A stretch of 64,000 nucleotides of DNA from Histomonas meleagridis (Eukaryota; Parabasalia; Tritrichomonadida; Dientamoebidae), in contig WSYJ01000052.1 of NCBI GenBank assembly GCA_020186115.1, forward strand, positions 434,001 to 498,000. Reading direction: 5' to 3'. Position numbers and translations under genes: made by a program. The notes below the pieces were generated by a model. It did not search any database, was not told the origin of the DNA, and worked only from the letters and a program-made list of their open reading frames with translations. Below are positions 1 through 11,243 of the stretch, piece by piece. Position 1 is the first letter of the stretch. Every line of letters starts with the position of its first letter.

Positions 1-1
1 C

Positions 2-985
2 GTTTCTAAGAATTTGATTTTAGTCCTTCCGATTAATAATTCATATCGAATTGTCATTAAATCGTTCGGAGGAATTAAAAATAATATAATAATTCCACGA
101 TTGATATGTGATCGAGATGAATTTTATATGATATTAAATATAAATTATTTAAATATATTCGCAAAATCAATTTCACATTTCTTATTGTTCGATAAGAAAA
201 ATGTGATAATTCCAGCTCAATGTGGCGAAGCTTTATTAATGCCTTCGAATGATAAAATAATGTTCCAAATTAAAGAAAATGGGCAATTAGTTTTCAATGA
301 TAAATATCCTTTCCAATCCGAAATGAAATGTAAAATTATCATAAAAATGTTAAAGTTCGTGGAAAACGCAATTTTAACAATAGACCATTTCATTGATGGG
401 CAAAAAATTTGTTCCGAACGTATTAAAAATTCGTTTTCTTTCCCAATCACTTGTAAAACAAGATTTACAACTCAAAACATTTCGCACGTTATGTTAAAAA
501 ATAACAGCGATAACGTTCTGAAAATTCAAAGCTCTGAAATCAAAGAAAAAGTTTTGATGCCTAATGAAAAGTATTTCGTTTTACATTTAAACCCTTTGAA
601 TCCTTTGGAATTGAAAGTGAACGATGAGTTCGGTAATGAGGTTTACAAAAAGTGGGAATTGAATCAAGGAGCTGATGGAAAATGTATTAAAGTTACACTG
701 AATAAAAACGGAAAAATTATTGTGGGACAGTTCATAGAGGCAGAAATAGAATTGGGTAAATGCTCGTTGAAATTTGTCGAAAATGATCAATGTATCGTCG
801 CGGGAATGTCACAAGTGAAGTGCTTTAACGGTGGAACATTGAAATTTCAATTGATGCCGTTGAAGGTGGGAATTGTAAAGTTGCCAAAAATTTTGATTGA
901 TGGAGTGGAACATACTTTAGAACCAGGAAATATGAGAGTGGGATGTGAAGGCGCTTTCTCAAATGGGCCGTTGTTGTGTGAGTAA
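2..985 (+). CDS. C-terminal part of a large beta-rich protein, possibly TRAPPII-like (5' partial)
   Basis: The frame is open from the window edge to a TAA at 983-985, and no ATG near the edge marks a start, so this is the last ~328 codons of a longer gene. It is rich in predicted beta strands. The last third alternates hydrophobic strands with short turns and ends in a pattern like the C-terminal Ig-like region of TRAPPC9/TRAPPC10 proteins (hydrophobic strand, LPKI, then PGN-x-RVG). That family match is a weak impression without alignment. The stop overlaps a TAAA, the polyadenylation motif known from Trichomonas vaginalis. GC content rises towards the 3' end. An adaptor or other Ig-fold protein is an alternative. 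Confidence 0.5.
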   Translation, partial: VSKNLILVLPINNSYRIVIKSFGGIKNNIIIPRLICDRDEFYMILNINYLNIFAKSISHFLLFDKKNVIIPAQCGEALLMPSNDKIMFQIKENGQLVFNDKYPFQSEMKCKIIIKMLKFVENAILTIDHFIDGQKICSERIKNSFSFPITCKTRFTTQNISHVMLKNNSDNVLKIQSSEIKEKVLMPNEKYFVLHLNPLNPLELKVNDEFGNEVYKKWELNQGADGKCIKVTLNKNGKIIVGQFIEAEIELGKCSLKFVENDQCIVAGMSQVKCFNGGTLKFQLMPLKVGIVKLPKILIDGVEHTLEPGNMRVGCEGAFSNGPLLCE

Positions 986-1143
986 AAAATTTATTAGTTC
1001 AATTTTTAATGTCAATCATTTACATATCTTAATGTGCATCATCATAAAAAGACTATGGAACCAAGTTAATGCAACTCCAAGCTCTGAATAGATAAATGAA
1101 AACTTTTCTTTCATAAAAATTTCGATATATGTAATTTACTAAT

Positions 1144-2452
1144 TCAACTACTAAGTTGTTCATTTATGTTCATGCATGTTAAAAACGAACCTAATACTAA
1201 CATTACAAATCCAAACAATCCTAATATAAAGCACAAGAGACTTCTCGTTGTTTTACTATTTCCAGTCCTCTTATGATATGCATACCACATAATGGCAGGA
1301 TAAACATAGTTAATCAAACAAACAGAAATAACAGAAAAGAAAAACCAAAATGAATTAGCGCTTCTAATATCGAAAACACCGAAAATGAATGGAAAAACAT
1401 TACTTAAAGTAATAACAGTTATAATTTTCCATTTAGGTAGTTCCAATATGTTTTCTTCCTTAAATATTAAGTTGCTCCATGAACACATTAAACTTTTACA
1501 GACTAAAGGATATGAACATGTTACAATCAATAATATTCCTGCACAACGGCAATTAAAACATCGCTTCTATCAAATTCTTCGAAGATATTTATTTTCTCAC
1601 CGCCTGTGGTCGCATAACCTGTGCAACCAGAAATTACATAAATGAAGTAATAATTGTTGCTAAAACAACTATGTTACGCTCCTTAAGTGATTTCTTCTTG
1701 TATAAACGTAATATTGGCATGAATATTGTGGTAATTGGGTAATATAATACACAAAATGTTAATAACCCAAAAAACTCTGAAGTTATAGTAAAAGTATTGC
1801 AACGGTGTATGGAGCCGTATGTACGTATGTATTGACCCATTTTAACAAACATTACAATTAAATAAAATATGACACATAATATTGTAATGATGGATAATTA
1901 TTGGAAGATCTTGTTCTTTCGATATGGAATTGTCAAACATATTGGAATAAGTGAATAAAAAAAGTTCGGAAGATATCTCATACTATTAGAAAGTTTCTAT
2001 CCGCCTATCTCAAACCATAGGAATAATATATTTCCAGCAACAGCAAGATAATTAGTTAAGCAATAAAATAAATAAAAAATACTTAGGATAGAATATATAA
2101 TAGAACCAACTCGCCCAAGAATTTCATTGGTTAGTTGATTGATTCCATTTGTTTTTGTCTCGTTGGCAAGCTTAAGAATTATATAAGATGTTCCATATGA
2201 AATAGCACCAAATATCATCAAAACAAGAATCGTTCCAACAAAACCAGCCCCTTCAAAAGAATATGAGTTGTTAGTAATTAAAGATCCAAGGAAAGAATTT
2301 AATAAATTCAACACAGTAATAAATCCAGAAAAAGTATTTTGTTGTGATTCAGCTTGATAAGCTTTCTCATTATCAAGAAGGTTTCCCTCGACAGTTTTCG
2401 AAGATTTTTCATCAACATCATTATCATTAATAAGGGGATTTGTGTAATGCAT
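1144..2452 (-). pseudogene. Amino acid transporter (Aa_trans/AVT-like), broken
   Basis: Three collinear fragments lie in different frames at 2452-1997, 1852-1634 and 1530-1144. The first has a polar N-terminus, then a transporter-like start (FSGFITVLNLLNSFLGSLI) and hydrophobic segments. The second holds a membrane segment with a YYPITTIFMPILR motif. The third carries three or four more membrane spans and the C-terminus. Together they cover an 11-TM auxin/amino acid permease of normal size (~430 codons), a family expanded in trichomonads. The breaks have no intron motifs, so decay is the simplest reading. The ATG at 2452 is preferred over an upstream TTG. Confidence 0.6.
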
Positions 2453-3123
2453 CTTCTTTATGAAGAAAAAAACAGAAACGTGATTTAGGCAATTCAATTT
2501 TTTTAATGTCCTCTGAAATTTGAATTGAATTTTATTGATCGTAGGGGAGTTTCATTCAAAATAACCAGATTTAAAACGTCCTGGCATTCAAAAAGTTCAA
2601 AGCTTACCTTGATAAATATTTTTGGCTTTTTACTGGTGCTTGAGTGCTCGTGCTTGGTGTGTATTATCTTGTTTTCTATACTTACCAATTAATCTTTTTT
2701 TTGGTGATGGAATCTTTTGAGAATTAAAATTGAAATTTGCATTGATTTCTATTCATGCTCAATTATTTGTTATAATAGTAAATATTAAGGAAAATGTTGC
2801 TGTAAAAGGAAATGATGTTTATCAATACCAAGTATTTTTTGTTCAAAGTTTGTTAATAAAGTTTCAACATATGTGTTTATATTGATGATAATTTTTAATC
2901 AGTATCAATTTCTCGTTATGTGAAATGTTCAGTTTTGATTTCATACTTTTTCTAAATCTATTTCTCAAATATGTTTTGTCTTATTATAAAATAACTTAGA
3001 TCATTATGTTATAAATAATAATCTTTATAAATATTTCCAAAAAAGGGTAAACTAACACTGTTAGTTTTAACTCCGCTTTTTCCATAATATCAATAATCGA
3101 TTTAAGAAGATAACATTATTTTT
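2453..3123. other. Intergenic, no gene recognised
   Basis: AT-rich spacer between the transporter pseudogene and the end of the ankyrin gene. A 61-codon minus-strand ORF starting with TTG at 2688 has no recognisable features and is probably chance. Confidence 0.5.
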
Positions 3124-5740
3124 TTATTGAATTACGCATTGACGGGGAAATAACTCAGCAATTTCTGTATAATTTTTTTGTAACGCATACATTAGAGCTG
3201 TTTCAAATATTTATAATAATTTTCAAATAATATTTTGATATTAAAAATTATTGGAATAAAAATCAAATTTGATAAATAAAAATTTTTTGCACCAATATTA
3301 ATACCTCTTTTATTCAGAAGCAATTGTACTATTTCTTTATGACCATTTGAACAAGCCAACATAAGTGCTGTTTCAAGAAAAATGCATAATTTCCAAATGT
3401 TATTTTGAAACATCAAATTTTTAATATGAATTTGAAGCAAAACAAATAAAATGTTTTATCATTAATTTTTATATGTTTTTGTTTAAGAAGAAATTTAACT
3501 GTTTCTATATGACCTTTTTCAGCTGCATACATTAGAGGTGTTTTAAATAATATAAATAAATTCCAAATATTATTTTCAAACAAAAAAGTTTTAAAATGAA
3601 CAAAAAACAAAATATAAAAACATCATGATAATTGATATCAACTTCTTCATGCTCAACAAGTAGTTTCATTACTTCTTCCCGACCATATATAGCTGCATAA
3701 ATTATTGCTGTTCGAAATATTTAAAATAATTTCCGAATATTATTTTAAAATATTAAATTATTAAAATAATTTATATCTTTTGCATTAATTTCAGTTCCTT
3801 CATGTTCAAGAAGTAATTCAACTGCATTTACTTGACCATTTGCTGCTGCAATTATTAATGCTGTTTTAAATGATTTAAATGATTTCCAAATATTATTTTG
3901 AAGTTAAAAATCATTAAAATAAAATTTATCTGTATCATTAATATCAGTCATATAATAATTAAGAAACAATTCCATTAATTTTGTTTGACCTTTTTCAGCT
4001 GCAGTCATAAGTACTGTAAAAAATAATTTGAATAAATTTTCAAATTGATTAATTTAATTTTTCAAATTATTAAAATAAATAAATAAAACAAACAAAAATT
4101 TTTAGCATTTATATCAATAGAATCTTTTTTAAGAAGCAATTTGACCATTTTTATGTCATTATTTTTGGTTGCTTTCATAAGTGCATTATGAAATATTATA
4201 AATAATTTTTAAGTATTAATTCGAAATATTCAATAATTAAAATAAATCCGAAACAAAACAAATAAAAATTTGTTGCATTATATAAAATACCTTTTTGTTT
4301 GAGAAGTAATTTAACTATTTCATAATTGAAATGTTTAGATGCATAAATAATGGGTGTATTAAACATTATAAAGAAAAATCAAATATTATCAAAAAATATT
4401 AAATTATTGATATAAAATATACCTATTTCATTTACATCTACATTGAAATTTTTTATAACGTACTTAACAAGCTCAACATTTCCCGACATTTCGCACAAAA
4501 TAAAAAAATTTTCCGGTACTTTAAATTTTTTATTTGTACTTTTTATGAGGAATAAATTTCCTGTTGCAGATAACACATTAATCAAGTCTTTTATTTGCAA
4601 ATAATTTTTTTTAATTAAAAAAGAAAGAAGTTCATAAGAACTACTTAAAACACATTTAACACCTAATATATATGATTTTTTGAATTGAATATTTTTTCTC
4701 TCATAAAATCCATAATAAAAATTAAATGTTCTATCAATTTCATCTAATTCATTTTCATAAAGATATTTAAAGATATCATTTCGATGAAATTCAATTGCTG
4801 CTTCATAAGCATCTTCAAATACTGAATGATTTTGTTCACATAAATAAATGATTTCTTCATTTCCACCAGCAACTGCATATTTACCTGCGTTATTTACTTT
4901 TGCGTTATTCATAAGTAAATATTTAAAACATTTAATAGCAGAAAAAAATGCTGCATAATCAATTAATGATACATTTTCTTGATTAATAAATGAACATCTT
5001 TCATAAAGTGATGGCTCAATCTTTTGATTAAAATCAAAATCATTTTGTGATGACATTTCTTGAAGTTTTTCGATGTCATCATTTCGAATTATTTTCGCAA
5101 TTTCATTTGGATTATGACCTTCTTTAATTAATTGCTTATGAAGTTCCCAATCATTCCTTGAAAGTTCTTCAAGGTGATTATCAAAATTATCTTTAATTTT
5201 TTTATATATTAGATTCCAGGAATTTTTCTCGTAATAAACAAAACAATTTTCATCAAATTTTCGATAAAAGTAAATTGGTTTATTTTTAAAATAATTTTTA
5301 TCCGATGCGTAATTGATAAAATATAAAGTTTTCTTTTTTAATAATATATTGATTCCAATTAGACCTTTTTCATACAATTGTTCTAAGAGATAAATTGCTT
5401 CGTGTGTTTCCAAAAATAAAAGAAATCGTACTAAAACATTAATGATATTTTTCTTTCGATATTTTTCTTCTAGACTTTTCAAAAACATTAAATACATATC
5501 AAAGTCTTTCATTTGAGACACAAATGATGAATAAACTAATTGACATACAACATTAAAAATCGTGTATTTGTTTTTCGTACCAAATAATTCAAAGATTGAA
5601 TGAACTGACTCTTCAATATTTTCATAGTTTAACTTGAAAATAATTTTCTCCAGTAACACCAAGTTTGATATATTGCCTCTGTGTTGCTTTGATACTTTTT
5701 TCTTAGTAATTATTTTATATTTTGGGCGAATGGTTTTCAT
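3124..5740 (-). CDS. DUF3447/ankyrin protein in nine blocks separated by eight spacers
   Basis: The ATG at 5740 is supported by an initiator match (TCACA, 5747-5751) about 7 nt upstream; an upstream TTG is not needed. The first block (5740-4413) encodes an N-terminal helical region and the trichomonad DUF3447/ankyrin core (ELSRNDWELHKQLIKEGHNP, YERCSFIN, LIDYAAFF). Ankyrin blocks follow at 4358-4260, 4188-4090, 4018-3920, 3865-3767, 3712-3614, 3542-3444 and 3372-3274, each exactly 99 nt. A terminal block at 3202-3124 ends in TAA. Spacers of 54 nt (4359-4412, 3866-3919, 3713-3766) or 71 nt (4189-4259, 4019-4089, 3543-3613, 3373-3443, 3203-3273) separate them. Joining the blocks gives 2,100 nt, or 699 codons, with no internal stop. 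Spacer ends are uncertain by a few bases. Function unknown; ankyrin proteins bind other proteins. The joined model is inference. Confidence 0.6.
3203..4412 (-). repeat. Tandem 99-nt ankyrin block plus 54/71-nt spacer units
   Basis: The first bases of successive blocks are at 4358, 4188, 4018, 3865, 3712, 3542, 3372 and 3202, so the periods are 170, 170, 153, 153, 170, 170 and 170. The coding part is always 99 nt; the spacer is 71 or 54 nt. Spacers share a core like TTTAATAATTTGATATTTC, then AATAATATTTGGAAATTATT. The blocks differ a lot from each other in sequence, so the constant lengths do not come from recent copying alone. Confidence 0.8.
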
Positions 5741-5744
5741 GATT

Positions 5745-6200
5745 TGTGTGATAACACGAAAAAAAGCTTTAAGAACGTTTATGTCTTCTATCGGCAACAA
5801 AATAAAGTGTTCAAAAAATCCGCTTTGTCAAATTCCAAATCGTTTTTTCCCAATGCCTTAAGTACATTAGATTTTTATCATGTTAGAACAATAGGGAAAA
5901 TAGATAAAAAATTGATTTTATTTATTATATTGATCAATATTATGGTACTCCTTTGCAATATTTTCTAATGTTTTTTAACCACATCTCCTCGACATTACGA
6001 AAAGACTTTGGAGAAAAGAGGGAAAAACATATTATTTAAACGTTTAATTATTAACATATTTTTATGAAATTCGTCTGAGCTTTTCATGTTCTTCTTGACC
6101 TGTCACTTTTTTATCGGGCTGATAACGATAGAATATCGTTAACGGTTTTGATATTTATCTAGCGGTTTATCGATATATCAGAGCCCACCCAGCCTCACTA
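5745..6200. promoter_or_regulatory. Divergent promoter region with M3 and initiator elements
   Basis: This lies between the ankyrin gene (minus) and the PDI-like pseudogene (plus). On the plus strand there are two Myb-like M3 matches, AACGGTTT at 6141-6148 and AGCGGTTT at 6161-6168, then an initiator TCACTA at 6195-6200, about 20 nt before the presumed old ATG. On the minus side an initiator TCACA lies at 5747-5751. M3 and Inr are core promoter elements established in T. vaginalis; their use here is inferred from match and position. Confidence 0.55.
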
Positions 6201-6218
6201 AATAGGGGGTGATGATGT

Positions 6219-7629
6219 TCACTCCCTTCATTTTAGTTGTTTTTTGCTTTTCAAAATTTTTCAAACTGTATTTTTGTCCCCTATTCCAAAACAAGCACAT
6301 TTAAATTTAAAAATTACACGGGCGTTGAATTTCAAGATGTAATTTTCCAAAATCCTGTTGTTTTAGCTTTAGTAATTGGCCCACACCCTCTATCAGAGCA
6401 AGCTCAATATTTATTTTCAAACTCACTTAATATTTTCTCTAAGCGTGCACTGTTTACTTTACTTATTTCTTCTGATGTTCCTCAACTTGTATCTACCTTT
6501 CAATATGAAAATCCTTTTCTCGTACTCTATCAATCGGACAGAATATATAACTCATGTGAAAATGCATTTATGTTTCTCCTTAACAATTGGCTTATTGAAA
6601 ATCGAGGGCCTGTCAAAACTCTAAATGATTTAAAGGCAATATTATCTTCAACATTATACACTAATAAGCAAATAAAAATCTGTTTCTGGTGCTAATTCTA
6701 ATTTATATCTTGCACTTCAATAAATTGGTTCGTGCGAATTATTTACAACTAAACCCGAACTTTTTGATGAACTTAATATGTCTAATGAAATGCTTTTGCT
6801 ATTTCGTTCACAAGACCTTACAATTGTTCCTGTTCAAAACAGTACATCTTCGATATTAGAAAAATCAATTCCATTATACAAAGAATTCACAAAATATGAT
6901 ATAATGCAAGAAAACATAATATTTGCTGTTATTTTTAGTCTAGGATTTGAAAATTTGTATCAGTTATCAAATCTGTTTCCAGAAATCAGGTTTGGAGTAG
7001 TTCCATATCATTTCCGCGAACGATATGACTTTTCCTAACTTTTATGTTTTTAATCCAGATAATGGTTATCACGCGACAAATTGTTTGATAACGTTGAAAT
7101 CAAACGTTGAAATATTTCAGCGAGGAAATACCTGAAATTATCGAGAAGGAAAGTGTCCAAAAAATTGTTGGGTTAACTTACAAAGATCTCATAGAAAGCG
7201 AGAGCTACGATGCAGTCGTTCTCTACTCACCAGAATTTGGTCCAAATTTCACTCGAAAACGCCGATGAAGTGGCAAAAAGTGGCAACGATAAAATAAAGT
7301 TTGGAATTTTGGATCCGATACGAAACGCTTCACCTTTAGGTTTTCCTGTTTTTGTTCAAAGCCACACATCGAAATATTTCCAAGAGGATCTAAGAATGCT
7401 ATCCTTAATGAATTGAAGTGGATTTTTGAGGTTTTTGAATGATTGCTCAACACCAAATTTTGATCTCGATATCCCTGAATTGACAAAGGAAGAGGCATTA
7501 AGGGAAACAGACGAACTAGCTCCGAAATATGAGTTACTACCAGAGAACATTAAACAGAAAATACATAAATATGTGGAAACAAAATTGGCGAAATTAACAA
7601 ATTTGAATCCTTTTGCTGTAATTTTGTAA
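6219..7629 (+). pseudogene. Thioredoxin-fold/PDI-like secreted protein, decayed
   Basis: Fragments in shifting frames (about 6237-6695, 6778-7038, 7130-7270, 7210-7416, 7426-7629) read as one secreted protein. An ATG near 6212-6214 opens a hydrophobic signal-like start (FTPFILVVFCF) that then changes frame. Near 7170-7400, LTYKDLIESESYDAVVLYSP followed by a strand with KIKFGILDP and GFPVFVQ follows the layout of a PDI a' domain (helix, VxFYxP active-site loop, then FPT). The CXXC is replaced by EFGPNF. At least four frame breaks plus stops make it dead, although its promoter elements are still visible. The family call rests on pattern only. Confidence 0.5.
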
Positions 7630-8110
7630 AAATTCATTTGTAAGTGTTTACTTATATATAAATTTTCTAATTGAGGGTGTAGTTCTGAAGATTTGGCAAA
7701 AAGTATCAAATCATTTGATGAAAAAAAAAAAAGAAATCAAAAGATTCATTTTCTTAATTCTTTAAGATTTTTTAAAAAATAACCATATGTTTATCACCTA
7801 TAAGATATATTCTTTAAAACTACATACGCAGAATGAAAAATAAAATTGATGAAAAAATCAATCATATGAATGGACTGATATATTTTATTTTTTATTATAT
7901 CTTTTCCTGAATGTATCACTTTTGATCAAACTCAATAAATTATTTTCTCGTTCATTATGTCTATATTTTCAACATATCAAACCACATTCATCTTTTAAAA
8001 TTATGAAAATTTTATTAATTAATTTTTATATTAAGATTTTACATGTAAATCGATTCCTGCCCAAAGACTATTTAAGCGAGTTATTCTTGACAATTATTAT
8101 AATATTATTC
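7630..8110. other. Intergenic, no gene recognised
   Basis: AT-rich stretch between two 3' ends. Short ORFs here contain no motifs. Confidence 0.5.
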
Positions 8111-9988
8111 TCAACAAAACATACATTTACTTGGTAATTTTTCACTAATTAATTGAACAATTTCGACATGAGAATTTTTTTCTGCCAACTTAAGCGAAGT
8201 TTCAAATAAATTTAATAATTTCCAAATATTTTTTTTTTTTTTGAGTTTCAAACAATATAAATAAATATAATTCAGAATAATTTAACATCTTAAGCATTAA
8301 TATCAATTCCTTCTTGTTCAAGAAGTAATTTAACTATTTCTATATGACCATTTTGAGATGCTAAAATAAGTGCTGTTTTAAATATTTTAAATAATTTCTA
8401 AATATTATTTTGAAATATTAAATTATTAAAATAAATTTTATTTTGAGCATTAATATCAATTCCTTTTTGTTCAAGAAGTAATTTAACTATTTCTGTACGA
8501 CCATTTGAAGATGCTAACATAAGTGCTGTATCAAATAATTTAAATAATTTCCAAATATTATTTTGAAATATCAAATTATTAAAATAAAATTTAAATAAAA
8601 CAAATAAATATTTTTAGCATTAATATCAATTCCTTCTTGTTCAAGAAGTAATTTAACTATTTCTGTACGACCATTTGAAGATGCATACATAAGTGCTGTT
8701 CTAAAAATTTAAATAATTTCCAATTATTATTTTGAAATACAAAATTATTAAAATAAATATCAAATAAAACAAATAAATATCTTTAGCATTAATATCAATT
8801 CCTTCTTGTTCAAGAAAGTATTTTACAATTTCAACATTCCCTGATTTTGTAGAGTATATTAAAAAATTTGTATTTTGATTATTTATATGAAGATATTTGA
8901 TAAGGAATAAATTTCCTATTTTTATTTCTTTTAAAATATTTTTATCATCATATTGAATTCCTTCTCCTTCCAAAAAAAAATAAAAGTTCGTAATTACCAC
9001 TAGTAATAGAGATTTTTTGGAAATAATTAAGCGTTGTTTTATCAGCTTGGATTGATTTATCAATAATTTTATTTTCATAAAGATATTTAAATATATCATT
9101 TTGATGAAATTTAATTGCAGTTTCATATGCACCTTCAAATGAAGAATTATCTTGTTCACATAAATGAATTATTTCTAGATTTCCACCTGCAACTGCATAT
9201 TTACCTGTATTTATTACATTTGCATTATTCATAAGTAAATATTTAAAACATTGAACTGACCCAAAAAATGATGCATAATCGATTAATGTAACATCTTTTG
9301 TATTAATATAAGAACATCTTTCATAAATTGATGGTTCTATTATTTGATTAAAATCAAATTTTGGTTGTGATGATATTTCTTGAAGTTTTTCTATTTCATC
9401 ATTACGAATGATTTTTGCTATTTCATTTGGATTATGTCCTTCTTTAACATATTGCTTATGAAGTTCAAAATCATTCTTTGATAGTTCTTCTATGTTTTCC
9501 AAGAAATTTTCTTCTGCTCGTTGATGTTTTTTGGGTAAAGAAGTTGTGGGATTTCTATTTTTATGGTAATGAATAAAATATTTTGTTCGATTCATTGTTA
9601 AAATATTTGCTTTAGTTAAATTTTGTTGAATCAATATATTATATATATAATATGCTTCTTGCTTTTCCATTTTCGATATGTAATTTGAAAAAATTGGAAT
9701 GATTTTAGGTATATTTTCATTTATTTCTTCTTCTTTCATTTGAATCATTTGTAAAAATTTTAAGTATATATCAAATTCATTCTTTCTTGAACAAAATACA
9801 AAATAAATCAATTCACAAATGACATGATTAAATGTATATGGATAATTCAATTCAAATTTTTGCAATATTTGTTGAACTGAAAAATCAAGGTTTTCATCAT
9901 GTGAGCCCATGATGATTTTTTGGAGTTCAATAAGTAATTCCAAGTAGGAGTATTTATTTTCTTTTTCTGGGGGATTGGGATCTTGCAT
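8111..9988 (-). pseudogene. DUF3447/ankyrin gene with frameshift and stop
   Basis: The ATG at 9988 opens a good DUF3447/ankyrin core (ELSKNDFELHKQYVKEGHNP, YERCSYIN, LIDYASFF) down to a T9 run near 8983, where the frame shifts by one; the continuation is in another frame to about 8790. Ankyrin blocks begin at 8700, 8530 and 8377, with spacers of 71 and 54 nt, and a terminal block (8201-8111) ends in TGA. The block starting at 8377 has a TAA at 8292-8290 where a Lys codon is expected. Two lesions suggest a pseudogene, but the T-run shift could be an assembly error. A short direct duplication (CCAGAAAAAGAAAATAAAT) flanks the start codon. Confidence 0.7.
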
Positions 9989-10140
9989 TTATTTTCTTTT
10001 TCTGGAAATAAAAAATTAACAGCAAATCTTGTGCGTCACTTTTTTGAAAAAAGAATTTTTCTAATTTTCAATTTCTTCTTCAAAATAATGGAACTAATGT
10101 AAATGTAAAAGATATTTTTCAATTTTTTTGATGTTAATAT

Positions 10141-10345
10141 TTTACAAAAATATTGGAATATATTTAAATTATTTAATACTCCACTTATAGTTGCAACTAT
10201 ATGTGATTAAATTGTTAAAAGACTTCTTCAACATAAAGGAATTGATGTTAATACTAATAATCTTTTTTTGTTTCATTTAATGTTTTATTAATTAATTTAA
10301 TATTTTCATCAAACATTTAAAGATTATTTGGATTATTTGATACAG
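10141..10345 (+). pseudogene. Ankyrin block plus spacer relic
   Basis: On the plus strand an ankyrin-like run (NTPLIVATICD, stop, IVKRLLQHKGIDVNTNN) is followed by the typical spacer (LFLFHLMF in translation) and the start of another block (GATACAGCAC). It has stops and no start, so it is a fragment of the same family. Confidence 0.55.
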
Positions 10346-10770
10346 CACAAGACGCTGTCAACCAAATAAACGGTCGTTTCAAATCAGAAAACCAATTTTT
10401 TTCATTTTCCATTGAACAAAAATTAAAAAATATACAAATAAATAAGTATACACATTCAATTCAATAAAATTATCTTAACCAAATTTTGTTATCTTGTTTT
10501 TTTATGCAATAAAAGCAATCTTCAAAATTTCAAATTCTTTTTTGGGCTTTAAGATTAAATACAGAAGTTAATATTCAATAAATATATAGAACTAATTATG
10601 GACAATATTAATTTATACAATTTTTCTACAGTTTTCATTCTGTTTTTAAGTTATACAAGATTTTCAATATCTATAGATCAGAGCAAAAATTCAAAAATCT
10701 GTCTTTGCAATTTTTTATGATTTATATGTTCTATAAATAGGATAATTCTTGAAACAATTTATTCATTATT

Positions 10771-10885
10771 GGAGGCTCTGGACAAAGAAGAAAAAATAAC
10801 TTTTTGAATTAATTTTGTGATTACAAATCCATCAAGAGCCGTTCCTCTACGAGTGAGCGATACTCACAAAAAAGAATCACAAAAT
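10771..10885. ncRNA. Candidate structured RNA with a 12-bp inverted repeat
   Basis: AATTTTGTGATT at 10811-10822 and AATCACAAAATT at 10875-10886 are perfect reverse complements. Between them GTGAG-CGATA-CTCAC (10852-10866) forms a second hairpin. GGCTCT near 10774-10779 can pair with AGAGCC near 10835-10840. The stretch is less AT-rich than its surroundings and lies close to a tRNA gene. I recognise no known RNA family, and it may be chance or a remnant. Confidence 0.3.
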
Positions 10886-11066
10886 TAAAGAGAAGATAAA
10901 ATATTTTAAACATTTTTTCAACAATACTTGTATATACTGGTTTAGATGTGGTTAGTTGGATGACCGTTCAGTTGAAGAAACAAAAAAATGCCCCACAACA
11001 AAGATTATGTAACCAAATAAAATCACAAATATTTTAACGCACGATAAAACATGAAACACTAAAAAA

Positions 11067-11139
11067 GCCACCGGCGGGACTCGAACCCGCAACCCCAAGA
11101 TTAAGAGTCTTATGCTCTAGCCGATTGAGCTACGATGGC
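11067..11139 (-). tRNA. tRNA-Lys(CTT)
   Basis: The minus strand folds into a full 73-nt cloverleaf. The acceptor stem is GCCATCG/CGGTGGC, the D arm holds AGCTCAATCGG, the 5-bp anticodon stem encloses loop CTCTTAA (anticodon CTT), and the T arm has GGTTCGAGTCC. No intron and no encoded CCA. The A and B box regions are intact, so it should be transcribed by RNA polymerase III. Its 5' end lies about 100 bp from the start of the TTL-like gene on the other strand. Confidence 0.95.
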
Positions 11140-11243
11140 ATCTGTTTTACAAATTTTGATAATATTGATGTATATATTTTTAGAACGTTTTCTCTTGAAT
11201 CAAGGGTACCCCATTATATCTAGACCAAAAAGAATTTCTGTCT

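Noticed and set aside
2503-2688. 61-codon minus-strand ORF
   Set aside because: TTG start, no motif, no promoter element; likely chance.
3050-3061. ACTAACACTG, similar to the trichomonad 3' intron motif
   Set aside because: It is on the plus strand in a gene-free stretch, has no GTATGT partner, and lies outside the ankyrin gene.
3192-3610. Separate small proteins of 65-82 codons
   Set aside because: They begin with TTG inside spacers and are just single ankyrin blocks read with flanking spacer.
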